Assembly (NCBI RefSeq): GCF_026626705.1
Contig: NZ_JAPNKC010000001.1
Location: forward strand, 11,246,001-11,310,000
DNA length: 64,000 nucleotides
Origin: Pyxidicoccus sp. MSG2
GTDB lineage: Bacteria; Myxococcota; Myxococcia; Myxococcales; Myxococcaceae
Reading direction: 5' to 3'
The notes beneath the pieces were generated by a model that saw only the letters and a program-made list of their open reading frames with translations, was not told where the DNA came from and did not search any database. The position numbers and the translations under genes were made by a program. The stretch's first letter is position 1; each line of letters starts with the position of its first letter. Shown here one piece after another: positions 15,726 to 25,032 of the stretch.

Positions 15726-17246
15726 ATGACTTTCGACGAACTCCAGCTTCACGACACCCTCCTGCGCGCCGTCAAGGCCGAGGGGTACACGACGCCCACG
15801 CCCATCCAGGCGAAGGCCATTCCCCAGGCGCTGGCCGGCCGGGACGTGCTCGGCGTGGCGCAGACGGGCACCGGCAAGACGGCCGCCTTCGCGCTCCCCA
15901 TCCTCCAGCGGCTGTCCGCCAAGGCGCCCGCGGGCGGCGCGCGGCCGGTGCGCTGCCTCGTGCTCACCCCCACCCGCGAGCTGGCGGGGCAGGTGGGTGA
16001 GAGCTTCGCCACGTACGGCAAGAATCTCCCTCTGCGCCATGCCGTCATCTTCGGCGGCGTGGGCCAGAATCCCCAGGTGCAGGCGCTGCGCAGCGGCGTG
16101 GACGTGCTCGTCGCCACGCCGGGCCGCCTGCTGGACTTGATGGACCAGGGCTTCGTGTCCCTGCGCTCGCTCGAGGTGTTCGTGCTCGACGAGGCGGACC
16201 GCATGCTCGACATGGGCTTCATCCATGACGTGCGCAAGGTCATCAAGGTGCTGCCCCAGAAGCGGCAGACGCTCTTCTTCAGCGCCACGATGCCGCCTGA
16301 AATCGTGGACCTGTCGCGCAACATCCTCACCGACCCCATCCGGGTGGAGGTGACGCCGGTCTCCAGCACCGCGGAGACGGTGAGCCAGCAGGTGTACTTC
16401 GTGGAGCGCGAGCAGAAGCGCGGCCTGCTGACGCACCTGTTGAAGGAGGGCCGCATCGCCCGTGCGCTCGTCTTCACGCGCACGAAGCACGGCGCCAACC
16501 GCGTGGCGAAGCAGCTGGAGGGCGCGGGCGTGCAGGCCGCGGCCATCCACGGCAACAAGAGCCAGAACGCCCGTGAGCGCGCGCTGGACGACTTCCGCGC
16601 CGGCTCGCTCCGCGTGCTGGTGGCCACGGACATCGCCGCGCGTGGCATCGACATCGACGGGCTGAGCCACGTCATCAACTACGACCTGCCCAACGTGCCC
16701 GAGCAGTACGTGCACCGCATCGGCCGCACCGGCCGCGCGGGCGCCAGCGGCATCGCCGTGTCGTTCTGCGATGGCGAGGAGCGCGCGTACCTGCGTGACA
16801 TCGAGCGCACCATCCGCCGCAGCGTGCCCGTGGTGGAGGACCACCCGTACCGCGCCGGCCGCTCGGGCCCGCGTCCCGCGGACTACTCGGCTCCGGCCGA
16901 GCCGGATCGCGCACCGGCTGGCAACAGGGGTGGGGGCCGTGGCGGGGGACGGGGTCAGTCCCAGGCCCGCGCTTCCGGCAATGGCGGTGGTGGTGGCGGG
17001 GGTGGGCATCCCTCCGGTCCGTCGCGTCGCAGCCGTGGCGGCCGGGGTGGTGGTGGCCGGGGTGAGGGGCGGGCCGACGGTGGCCGCTCCGGGCAGGGCG
17101 GTGGTGGCGGCGGAGGCCGTGGCAACGTCGTCGCGTCGCGTGGCCCGTCCGAGCACCGTCGTCCGGCCGCTCCCGCGGCGCAGGCCGCGGGGAAGGCTCC
17201 CGAGGCTGCTCCGCGTCCGGCGCGCCCGTCGCCGAAGTGGTTCTGA
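15726..17246 (+). CDS. DEAD-box ATP-dependent RNA helicase with RGG-type tail
   Basis: The protein has 506 residues from ATG 15726. Motifs in order: Q motif (TPTPIQAKAIPQ), I AQTGTGKT, Ia PTRELA, II DEAD, III SAT, IV ALVFTRTKHG, V ATDIAARGID and VI HRIGRTGRAG. The last ~120 residues are a low-complexity Gly/Arg/Ser tail (repeated GGGRGG, GGGGGG units) typical of RhlE-group helicases and likely RNA-binding. It unwinds short RNA duplexes during ribosome assembly or RNA decay, often at low temperature. A strong terminator follows. Confidence 0.93.
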   Translation: MTFDELQLHDTLLRAVKAEGYTTPTPIQAKAIPQALAGRDVLGVAQTGTGKTAAFALPILQRLSAKAPAGGARPVRCLVLTPTRELAGQVGESFATYGKNLPLRHAVIFGGVGQNPQVQALRSGVDVLVATPGRLLDLMDQGFVSLRSLEVFVLDEADRMLDMGFIHDVRKVIKVLPQKRQTLFFSATMPPEIVDLSRNILTDPIRVEVTPVSSTAETVSQQVYFVEREQKRGLLTHLLKEGRIARALVFTRTKHGANRVAKQLEGAGVQAAAIHGNKSQNARERALDDFRAGSLRVLVATDIAARGIDIDGLSHVINYDLPNVPEQYVHRIGRTGRAGASGIAVSFCDGEERAYLRDIERTIRRSVPVVEDHPYRAGRSGPRPADYSAPAEPDRAPAGNRGGGRGGGRGQSQARASGNGGGGGGGGHPSGPSRRSRGGRGGGGRGEGRADGGRSGQGGGGGGGRGNVVASRGPSEHRRPAAPAAQAAGKAPEAAPRPARPSPKWF

Positions 17247-17305
17247 TGTGATTTGAGCCGGGGCCCATGAGCTCCGGCGCCGCGACTGCGCGGTTCTGAG
17301 TTACC

Positions 17306-17339
17306 AGGAGCCGGGCCCTTGAGGGCCCGGCTCCTTTTT
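17306..17339 (+). terminator. Strong Rho-independent terminator
   Basis: AGGAGCCGGGCCC (17306-17318) and its perfect complement (17323-17335) flank a TTGA loop and are followed by a T-run. It ends the helicase transcript. Confidence 0.9.
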
Positions 17340-17519
17340 CATGGCATGCGCTCGCCGTGCCTCGACGGACGGCCAGCTGGGCTGCCCGCTGTACTGCCCG
17401 ATCACCGGGCGCGATGACGTGCCAGCCGACAGTGCCTGCCTCAGCTTTGTCCTGCCCCATTCCGTGAGCACGGGCGGGGCGGCCACAGCTTCGGGCTGGC
17501 CGGACAGGAGGGCAGGGGA

Positions 17520-18877
17520 CATGCGCGGGCGGCGGACTGGCGGGCCTCACCTGCGCGAAGCTGCTGGTGGACGCGAGCTGGGTGGTGACGGTGGTGGAGG
17601 GGCTGCCCTATCTCGGCGGCCGAGCCTCCACGTACCGCGACGCCGACGGCGACCAGGTCGAGCAGGGCCTCCACCTGTTCCTCGGCGCCTACTCCGAGTT
17701 CAAGGCGCTGCTGGCCAGCATCGGTGAGCCCCACGACCTAGTCCTCTTCTGGATGGAGCAGCTCCAGCTCCAGGACACGGAAGGCCCCGCCGAGGCCGTC
17801 TTCAACATCGACCCGGCGCGCTCGCCGATGAAGACGCTGGCCAGCGTGCTTGGCAACAACGACTACCTGGGTCCGCTGGACAAGCTGTCGCTGCTGCCCT
17901 TCGCCATGTCGGGGCTGCTGCCCTACGACATGCTCCGCGAGCAGTTCGACAATCAGACAGTGGTGGACTGGTGGAGCTGCGTCAACGGAGACACGCGGGT
18001 GCTGGAGCGCTTCGTGCGCCCTTTCTGCCGGGGCATCCAGTTCACCGAGCACGAGCAGTTCTCCGCCTTCAACTTCCACACGTGGATCCACTACCTCGTT
18101 ACGCACCTGCACGAGTCCCTGCTCGCCGGCTATCGGGGCCCGCGCGACACGCTCATCTTCCGTCCTCTCTCACGCCACCTAACGGAGCGGGGCGCGGTCA
18201 TCCGCACTGGCGTGAAGCTGGAGGAAATCCTCTACGAGCCCCCGGCTCCGGGAGTCGCGGCGCCTGGGCGCATCCAGGGCTTTGGGGTGAAGGGCGGCGA
18301 GCGCCTAGAGGCGGACGTCTACGTGGCCGCGCTCCCGGTGTGGAACCTGGTGCCGTTGGTACCCGAGTCGCTAAGGACGGAGCCGTTCTTCGCGAACCTC
18401 GCCGATCTGCCCCTGGCCCCTGCCATCTCGGTGCAACTCTGGTTCGACCGCGAGGTGGTGACGCACGATCGCTTCGTCCTCGTGGGCCTCAGCGAGGCCT
18501 GCGTGTAGCAGGGCCAGTCGCGCAATGCCTATCCGACGTTCGAGGGCAGCCGCCTGTCCGTCATCATCTCTCCCGCGGACGGGCTGCTCTTCGCGTCGAA
18601 CGAGGCGCTAGTGAAGCGGGTGCTCGACTTGCTGGCGAAGGTGGTGCCCGAGTTTCGCGACGCCCAGGTGCGGAAGTCGGTGGTGCTCAAGCACCCGAAG
18701 CACCTGGTGCGGCCGCTGCCCGGTGCCATGTCAAGCCGTCCGGTGCAGGACTCGCCCGTGCCCAACCTCTTCCTCGCGGGAGACTGGACACAGCAGGCCT
18801 TCTTCGGCTCGCAGGAGGGCGCGGTGCGCGGTGGCAAGGCCTGCTCCGAAGCCATCCTCGGCTGCAACCGGGGCTGA
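17520..18877 (+). pseudogene. Broken FAD-dependent desaturase/amine oxidase (phytoene or zeta-carotene desaturase-like)
   Basis: One frame carries the whole gene: AGGGLAGLTCAKLLV (dinucleotide-binding GxGxxG), VVEGLPYLGGRAST, GLHLFLGAYSEF, later RGIQFTEHEQFSAFNFHTW, and the C-terminal FAD motif NLFLAGDWTQQAFFGSQEGAVRGG (split here only for description). It is interrupted by an in-frame TAG at 18506-18508. No ATG lies in frame in front of the Gly-rich loop; ATG 17521 is one frame off, suggesting a second lesion. The layout matches plant/cyanobacterial-type carotene desaturases and related squalene-family oxidases. It is probably dead; a sequencing error is possible for one lesion but less so for both. 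Confidence 0.75.
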
Positions 18878-18880
18878 AGC

Positions 18881-18909
18881 GGGCGCGGCGCCGCAGGGAC
18901 GCCGCGCCC
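18881..18909 (+). terminator. Hairpin after the desaturase pseudogene
   Basis: GGGCGCGGCG (18881-18890) pairs with CGCCGCGCCC (18900-18909) over 10 bp, with no clear T-run. Confidence 0.45.
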
Positions 18910-18952
18910 ACCTCTTGTGCCGCGCGTCAATTGTGCGGAGGGAAGGCCGCTG

Positions 18953-19009
18953 GTTCACAGGTGGCACCATCAGTGCTCCTGTCCTCTCTATACGTATACG
19001 TTCACAGGT
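18953..19009. repeat. 10-bp direct repeat at the 3' boundary of the Detocs operon
   Basis: GTTCACAGGT occurs at 18953-18962 and again at 19000-19009, the second copy running through the dtcC stop codon. Between them lies the palindrome TATACGTATA (18988-18997) in a locally AT-rich patch. This could mark the edge of an acquired segment, or be chance. Confidence 0.35.
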
Positions 19010-20222
19010 ACTTTTCCGCGAAGTGTCGTAGCACCTGCGCGCTCGTGTAGGCCGCGTATGGCTGGTACCGGTCGTTCTTCTTCCCGTCCGCGAAGTCGAC
19101 GACGGCCTTGAGCGCGAGTGGCGTCGGGCTGGGGGCGGAGCTCTCCTCTGCCGCCGCGAAGACCCCATAGGCTTCCATCTCCACGCCGAGCAGCTCCCGG
19201 TGCTGGCCCTGGAGCCGCTCCGCGCTGACCTTGTCGGCGAGCACGGAGGCGTTGGAGACGAGCGGACCGACGTGGACTCGTAGCTCGGTTGAGGGCGCTT
19301 CCCCCGGCCAACCTGCCTTGATGCGCGCAAGGGTCTCCACATCCTTTCCTAGGGCCTTGAATTGCTCTCTGAGCGTCACGTCCAGGGAGAGCTGGTGGGG
19401 CGCCGCGAGAAACCGGGGTTCGTCACCCTGGATCGTCCACTTTCCACTGCCCCCATCCCAGGAGGGGCTGGCGACGATGACGTTTCCCAGCTCCGTCTTC
19501 TTGCGGATGCCCGCCGTGATGCCCGCCATCGCGAGATAGCGGGGGCGGAAGGCGTGGATCAGCTTCATGGCGAAGACCGCCGCATTGGGCATGCCCATGC
19601 GGGGGCACTCGGCGGCGTAGACGACGCGCTCCTCGTCATCCCGCCTGTAGGTGCCCCGCCAGTAGATGGTGTGGTCTCCGGGCGCGTTGTGCTGCTTCCA
19701 GTTCCAGGGGAGTCGCTGGATGGCGGCCAGCTCCATGGGAAGAGCGCACAGCACCGCCAACGTGGACTGGTGCTGCAGGGGCTCACGGGCCCGGGAGTCC
19801 TGCGCGGCGAGGATCTGTCGGAGCCGTGCCTGCAGGCGCTGCTCCCATTCGTCCGAGGCGGCGTCGTAGTGCACCAGCGTGAGCAGCCGGCTGGAGAACC
19901 GATTCACCCCCTCGGTGAACAGGTGCTCGAAGCCGGTGACGCCGATGATGTGCGCGGGCACGCGCAGGCGACTGCGGGGCGAGGTGATCTCATCCAGCAG
20001 GCCAAGCCCGGCTTCGGGCTCGACGTCCTTGTCGGCGCGCGGTGGCAGCGCGATGTCCAGGACCAGCAGCTCGTACGTGGTCTCGGTGAGCTTGCGTCTG
20101 GCAGCGGCGACATCCGTGACGGTGTCCACCCCCGCCATGTCGAAGCCCTGTACGCCTTCCAGCGCCGCGCACAGGCGCTGGCGCTTGTCCGCATCATCGT
20201 CCACGACCAGAGTCTTGAGCAT
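19002..20222 (-). CDS. dtcC: DtcC: receiver domain fused to ATP-degrading nucleoside phosphorylase-type effector (Detocs)
   Basis: The protein has 406 residues. Residues ~1-125 form a receiver: VVDDDADKR acidic pocket (D8/D9), phospho-acceptor D56 in LLVLDIALPP, T96 in IIGVTGFEH. Residues ~155-405 form a PNP/UDP phosphorylase domain: LAVLCALPMELAAI, ECPRMGMPNAAVFAMKLI, MAGITAGI, GVEMEAYGV (E348/E350) and AVVDFADGKKNDRYQPYAA with catalytic D376. In Detocs (described in 2023) the phosphorylated effector cleaves ATP to adenine and ribose triphosphate, stopping phage replication. It is last in the operon, seven bases after dtcB. Confidence 0.9.
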   Translation of the reverse strand: MLKTLVVDDDADKRQRLCAALEGVQGFDMAGVDTVTDVAAARRKLTETTYELLVLDIALPPRADKDVEPEAGLGLLDEITSPRSRLRVPAHIIGVTGFEHLFTEGVNRFSSRLLTLVHYDAASDEWEQRLQARLRQILAAQDSRAREPLQHQSTLAVLCALPMELAAIQRLPWNWKQHNAPGDHTIYWRGTYRRDDEERVVYAAECPRMGMPNAAVFAMKLIHAFRPRYLAMAGITAGIRKKTELGNVIVASPSWDGGSGKWTIQGDEPRFLAAPHQLSLDVTLREQFKALGKDVETLARIKAGWPGEAPSTELRVHVGPLVSNASVLADKVSAERLQGQHRELLGVEMEAYGVFAAAEESSAPSPTPLALKAVVDFADGKKNDRYQPYAAYTSAQVLRHFAEKYL

Positions 20223-20229
20223 AGGTCCT

Positions 20230-20691
20230 CTAACCCTCCGCGGGCACCTGGCTACGAATCAACTTTTCCAGATGGGCCTTCCAGCTCTCGTCCGTCACGC
20301 TGTAGAAGACCGCGCCCAGGTAGTGCCCGGCATGCGCGGCGCGCAGCGCGGTATCGAGCTGTTCGAGCGTCAAGAGGTCCAGGCCCTCACCGAACCGGTC
20401 GAATTGCGTCAGCACGATGGCGGGGGTGCGAATCCCCCGGCGCTTCATGTGGCGCAGTAGCTCCCGGCCCGCATAGGCCTGGGGACGCCCGCCATCCTCC
20501 TCGGCGGTGATGTCGAAGGTCGGCATCGTCATATCGAGGATGAGGAGGTCCTGGCCTCCCTTGAGGATGGCGCTCAGCCCGCTCTGCATCGAGCGCGCCT
20601 CCTGCAGCACGGCGTCTGGCGCCAGTTCCTTGAGGAACTCGGAGACCTGCCGCCGCTTGTCCTCGTCGTCTTCGACAATCAGGATCTTCAT
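20230..20691 (-). CDS. dtcB: DtcB: stand-alone receiver protein (Detocs)
   Basis: The protein has 153 residues. The acidic pair lies in LIVEDDEDKR, phospho-acceptor D53 in LLILDMTMP and T95 in AIVLTQFD. The usual Lys-Pro after strand 5 is replaced by GAVFYS, as also in the receiver of dtcC (TLVHYD). There is no output domain. In Detocs this protein is thought to drain phosphate from the kinase and so prevent accidental triggering. The ATG overlaps the dtcA stop (ATGA, 20688-20691), so expression is coupled. Confidence 0.88.
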   Translation of the reverse strand: MKILIVEDDEDKRRQVSEFLKELAPDAVLQEARSMQSGLSAILKGGQDLLILDMTMPTFDITAEEDGGRPQAYAGRELLRHMKRRGIRTPAIVLTQFDRFGEGLDLLTLEQLDTALRAAHAGHYLGAVFYSVTDESWKAHLEKLIRSQVPAEG

Positions 20692-23600
20692 AGAGGCGTC
20701 AGCGGGGCTCGGATGCGTTCGGGAACTGAGAACCGCACGAAGAAGTGTGTGTCATCCGAGAAGCCGAAGTCCAGGTCCGGGCTGACGCCCAGGTCGTGGG
20801 CCAGCAGCTTGCCAAGCTTGTGCATGCCGGTGCCGCCCTCCCGGTTGACGGACGGGCCATGGAGGCCTGCTCCCATGGTGGCCTTGATGTTGTCGAGCCG
20901 AGCCCTGGCTTCCGCTGTCGCAACGCCCTGACCCAGCTCGTTCTCCACCCGGATGTGGAGTTTCTGCTCGCTGATGGAGATGGAGACCCGGGCGGATGGC
21001 CGCGACTTCAGGGAGGCATGGCGGACGATGTTCTCGAAGATGATGAAGAAGATGTCGACGAAGGTGGCCAAGTAGAGGCCGGGCAGCAAGAGGGCTGCTT
21101 CTTTCCGGTCGATGATTTCCGCGCGGAAGTCTTGGACGACGGTGCGCACCGTCTCCGCGCCGATGTCGATGGCGTCCTCGAGCGGGAACGGCTCGTTGGC
21201 AACAAGCCGTGCCCTGCGGAACCAGGCGGCCACGCGGTCGAAGGCGACGTTCAGCTCCGTCTTTGCGGTGCGGATGGCATGGGTGAGCTCCCCTGTGTCC
21301 ACTTCTTCATCGAGCGCGTCGATGTCCGCGGCGAGCCGCTCGAGCAGCTCACTGGCCCGCGCCTTGGGCGTCAGGGTGATGTACTCGCGGGCGCCCTTCA
21401 ATTGCTCGTCGAGGATGTTCCCGAACAACTCCAGGCCGTGGTCAACGAACTGCTCGAAGGTCGTCTCGGGCGTGATGAGCTTCGAGCTGAGGAGGATGAC
21501 CCGGTACTGGGCACGGGGCAGCTCAAGCGCGAACAGCCCGGTCTCTTCCTCCGCCTTCCTGATCTGGATGCGTGCATTGACGTCTGCGACCAGCGTGTCG
21601 AATTCCTTGGAGAATGCCGCCAACCGGTGGGTGAGCCACTCGCGAGCCGCGGCAGAGGCCCCCTTGATGCGCTTGGGCCAGTGCTCGTTCTGTTTGTAGC
21701 CGCCCGAGCTGCTCTCCTTGCGGGTCACGAGCCGGGCGAGTTCGACGGGCTTGCGCAAGTGGGCCGCGAGGGTGCCATGGCGGATGCGGACACTCAGGTA
21801 CTTGGCGAGTCCGTGCTCCGGGCTCAGCAGATACTCCTCCCGGAGCCGCCGGATGAGGGACTCGAACAGCTCGATGGTCTCATTCTGTGGAAGCTCCAGG
21901 CTGTTCAGCCCGGTCAAGTCGCCACTGCTGGCCTTCTCGAGTGCCGCCTCCAACTCCGGCGAGTCACCGAACTCCTTGCGCTCGTTCTTAAGCGCCATGA
22001 ACCGGCTGAAGGCCTCGCGCAGGTCCTCCGCTACGGTTCGCTTGATGCTGTCGGTATCGACGAAGATCTTGCTCTGCTCCACCTCCTTCATGCGCTTCTG
22101 CAGCATGAGGCGGCGGAGCAGGGTCTTGATTTCCGTGTGATACGCCTCTACGCCGTCCGCATCGATTTCGATGAGTAGCTGGCAGATGCCGAGCCGCTCC
22201 TCCAGCAGGGCGCGCGAGCTGTCGAACATTTTCGACCGGTCCATGATGGACTCCACGCAGACATAGCGCAGGAAGTAGATGAGCTTCTTGCGGTCGAACT
22301 TCTCGTACACGCCGCGCAGGTCGGTGGGCCGGTTGATCCCGTGTGCATCGAGGAACTCGGTGCAGGCGAACATGCATTCGGAGTCGAAGTGGTTGTCGAC
22401 GTGCCGGGTGTACAGCTCGAATAGGATGGGAATGGACAGGTTCGCCGCGAAAGGCCGTTTCTCATCCGAGGCGACGGCGGTCGCCGCGGCCTCGATGGGC
22501 AGCAGGGCGTACGTGGTCCGCTCAGCGACGTACGCGCTGGTGAGCCGGTCGACGCAGTCCTCTGTCTGGCCCAGGTGGAGCAGCGCCGGGCAGGCCAGCC
22601 GGATGGCCCGGTGCCGGTAGTAGGCGTAGGAGGAGCGCTCCAGCCGGTTGGCGGCCGCGAGTGCCTCCTGGAAGTTGCCGTTGCTGAAGGCATGGACTGC
22701 TTCGAGCAGGGTGCGTTCCTCCCAGAGGATGCCCTCTGGAAGGTGTGCCGTTCGCTGCGGGTCTGCTGTCGCGAGCGCATAGGCGCTGGAGTCGCTGGGG
22801 TCCAGCAGGCGCTCCATGTGTTGCGCGTACCGTTCCCGGGCGCCTCCCAGGGGGAGCCAGAGGGTCCGGAGCGGGTGGACGGCCGGAATGCTCAACGCCG
22901 CCAGTTGCGCGTAGCCCGCGCCGCGCAGGAGGAGGTCGGAGGCGTTCTCCTGCTCCACTAGGCCCAGGAGGGTATTGGCCCAGGGCGCCCCGAAGAAGTT
23001 AAGGGCCAGCTTGACGAGCTCGATGGAGTCCTTGCTGACGCTCGCATCCTTGGCAATGACCCCCGCCATCCAGGACACGATGCGCTGGCTGAGGGGGCGC
23101 TCGTGGGACTCCATCCGGTTGGGCAGCATGGAGGCTGCCCTGGCCGCCACCAGCAAGGCGTCGGGATCCGCCGGATTGGAGGCGAGCGCCGCCGCGGCTT
23201 CGGCCAGGGCGCGCTCGGGGTGCCCTCTCAAGAGCGCGTCCGCAGCGGTCAGCGCCGCGGGATGGGCGGGCGGCAGGCCCGGAGGCGTGGCTCCCACGCC
23301 GGCGAGGATGGCGCCGAGTCGCGGGTCTCCGGTGCGGGCATACAGGGCCCCCAGTTCTGGCACCAGGAAGGAGGCGAAGCTGACCTGTCCCGTGACCACC
23401 ACGAACTGGGAGATGCAGACGAACGCCTCGTAGTAGTCGATGACGGACCCGGCCTGCTCCCTGCGGAGGATTTCGGCCAGGAGCTGGGGATCCTGGATGA
23501 TGCTGGGGCAGACGTGGAAGCGCAGGCGGGTGAGGTAGCCGGGGCTTTGCTCCATCTTCCGCACCCTGACCTCGAACTGGCTTCGGAACCGGCCGGGCGT

Positions 23601-24221
23601 CACGCTCGGCTCGGTCCGTATGCTCGTGAAGTAGGTCGCGCGGGCGATGAAGGGGTTTGCGTTGTCGCTGAAGCGGACTGACTCCGCATACTGCTTCTGG
23701 GCTTCGAGGCCGCTCATGGCCTGGAGCAGCGGCAGCCGGTGCTTGATGAGCCACAGGGACTGGCCGAACCGCTGCTCGATGTCATCCAGCAGGGTGGTAC
23801 ACGTGGCGAAGTCGTCGGCCAGGAAGGCTCGGTGGAAGGCCGCAGCGTAGGTGACGAACTCGCTCAGGCTCGCGGCATGGGGAACTAGGTTTGCAACGGC
23901 CCAGCGGAACTCCCGCACGGGGGTGGTGGCGGGCAGAGGACCGTCGCTCCCGTACTGGCTGAAGGTGCGTGGATATCCAGAGGGGAGCACCCTCCGTGCG
24001 ACAAGAGGGGTGGCGTGGAGCCAGGCGGCGGCCTCCTTGAAGAGTTCCGGAGCGAGCGTGTTCCGCGCATGACCGAGAACGGAGCGGGGCTGCTTGGTGC
24101 CACGCAGCATGTTGCGCAGCTGGACGACTTCCGACCTGTTCTTAGAGACCCGATCCGACTTCTTCTTGCCCACGTGCCGTCTACCTTCGCGGAGGAGGGG
24201 CCTGAACAGGAGCCGGCCCAT
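20688..24221 (-). CDS. dtcA: DtcA: large helical-repeat sensor histidine kinase (Detocs)
   Basis: The protein has 1177 residues from ATG 24221; a GTG 17 codons later is possible. About 750 N-terminal residues are helical, with TPR-like stretches (ALAEAAAALASNPADPDALL, NFQEALAAANRL), and probably sense infection. A candidate phospho-His is H815 in YLSVRIRHGTLAAHL. The ATP-binding domain is at the C-terminus: N box FIIFENIVRHA (N1064), then ISISEQKLHIRVENELG and G box GGTGMHKLGKLLAHDLG. There is no transmembrane segment, so it acts in the cytoplasm. It heads the dtcA-dtcB-dtcC operon. The upstream IS91-like relic and visibly lower GC fit a laterally acquired defence island. Confidence 0.88.
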   Translation of the reverse strand: MGRLLFRPLLREGRRHVGKKKSDRVSKNRSEVVQLRNMLRGTKQPRSVLGHARNTLAPELFKEAAAWLHATPLVARRVLPSGYPRTFSQYGSDGPLPATTPVREFRWAVANLVPHAASLSEFVTYAAAFHRAFLADDFATCTTLLDDIEQRFGQSLWLIKHRLPLLQAMSGLEAQKQYAESVRFSDNANPFIARATYFTSIRTEPSVTPGRFRSQFEVRVRKMEQSPGYLTRLRFHVCPSIIQDPQLLAEILRREQAGSVIDYYEAFVCISQFVVVTGQVSFASFLVPELGALYARTGDPRLGAILAGVGATPPGLPPAHPAALTAADALLRGHPERALAEAAAALASNPADPDALLVAARAASMLPNRMESHERPLSQRIVSWMAGVIAKDASVSKDSIELVKLALNFFGAPWANTLLGLVEQENASDLLLRGAGYAQLAALSIPAVHPLRTLWLPLGGARERYAQHMERLLDPSDSSAYALATADPQRTAHLPEGILWEERTLLEAVHAFSNGNFQEALAAANRLERSSYAYYRHRAIRLACPALLHLGQTEDCVDRLTSAYVAERTTYALLPIEAAATAVASDEKRPFAANLSIPILFELYTRHVDNHFDSECMFACTEFLDAHGINRPTDLRGVYEKFDRKKLIYFLRYVCVESIMDRSKMFDSSRALLEERLGICQLLIEIDADGVEAYHTEIKTLLRRLMLQKRMKEVEQSKIFVDTDSIKRTVAEDLREAFSRFMALKNERKEFGDSPELEAALEKASSGDLTGLNSLELPQNETIELFESLIRRLREEYLLSPEHGLAKYLSVRIRHGTLAAHLRKPVELARLVTRKESSSGGYKQNEHWPKRIKGASAAAREWLTHRLAAFSKEFDTLVADVNARIQIRKAEEETGLFALELPRAQYRVILLSSKLITPETTFEQFVDHGLELFGNILDEQLKGAREYITLTPKARASELLERLAADIDALDEEVDTGELTHAIRTAKTELNVAFDRVAAWFRRARLVANEPFPLEDAIDIGAETVRTVVQDFRAEIIDRKEAALLLPGLYLATFVDIFFIIFENIVRHASLKSRPSARVSISISEQKLHIRVENELGQGVATAEARARLDNIKATMGAGLHGPSVNREGGTGMHKLGKLLAHDLGVSPDLDFGFSDDTHFFVRFSVPERIRAPLTPL

Positions 24222-24378
24222 CAGGAATGTTACCGGGCCCCCGCTCGCCTGCCTGCGTTGGCCTCATGTGGTGCACCCAACACGCAGCTCCCTCTAGCAT
24301 AGTCCGCAGGCCGCATCTGGCGCGGGGGGCCCTGGTCTCGTCCTCGCGGTGTGGTTTCCGCGTGCCTCATGAAAAGAG

Positions 24379-24414
24379 GCCCCGCGCCGTCATGCATCGG
24401 CGCGGGGCTTGGTG
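24379..24414 (-). terminator. Terminator of the transposase relic
   Basis: On the minus strand an 11-bp perfect stem (arms 24408-24398 and 24389-24379, GCCCCGCGCCG type) with loop ATGCATGA is followed by CTCTTTTC. It would end transcription of the IS91-like relic before dtcA. Confidence 0.7.
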
Positions 24415-24649
24415 CCGCCGGTCAGCTCATGACGTGTAGACCGGGCGCATAGGAGGAACAGGGGCCCCGTTGCGGCGTGAGGCGCGAGTGGGCATGGGGC
24501 GCTGAGGGGCAGGAGGGGCCTCCATGGCTGTGCTCCCCGTAGCTGACTGCCCCTCTGAGCTGGTCGCCGGACGCACCTCCCCCTTGCGCGCCACCAGGGC
24601 GCAGGGGCTCGCGCCAGAAGGGGGTACGGGTGCTGCCGCAGTGGAGCGG

Positions 24650-24970
24650 CTACCCCCAGAGTGCCTGCTGCGGTGGCCAGCGCGCAGGTGCGCGCGGCGC
24701 AGGAGTGTCTGGCAGCTTCAGGTGCTGAAGGCTGGGGCGGATGGCCGCTGCATGCGTCAAGTACGCCAGCACCCTTAAGCCTGCCCCCGCATCTGGCGCA
24801 GGAGAAGACGTCCACCTTGAAAACGCGGCGCAGCAGTCCCTTCCCGTCGAGCCTCGGTGCGTATTGACGCCTCCTGTACGTATCCACCCCTGTGGCCGCT
24901 GCCGCAGGTGCCTGCTCCTCGCTCGGCCTCGCCGCCGCAGCGCGTTCGACCTGGGTGAGACGGATTGACC
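24650..24970 (-). mobile_element. IS91-like (Y2) transposase C-terminal relic, frameshifted
   Basis: The minus strand reads YAPRLDGKGLLRRVFKVDV, FSCARCGGRLK, then after one extra base near 24771, VLAYLTHAAAIRPSLQHLKL, PDTPAPRAPARWPPQQALW and stop. This matches the C-terminus of IS91/ISCR-type transposases (DVLACPRCGG-R-VLAYLT...HLGL). The N-terminal catalytic part is missing and the frame is broken, so it is dead. It adjoins the upstream end of the Detocs operon. Confidence 0.65.
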
Positions 24971-25032
24971 CCAGGTAGGGTGCCGCGGACGCGGGAGCCT
25001 TCACGACACGGTCATGGTAGAAGTCGTGGCCC

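Noticed and set aside
18953..19009. Short repeat considered as a CRISPR or attachment site
   Set aside because: Only two copies of 10 bases with one 37-base spacer and no cas genes or integrase nearby; kept only as a weak boundary repeat.
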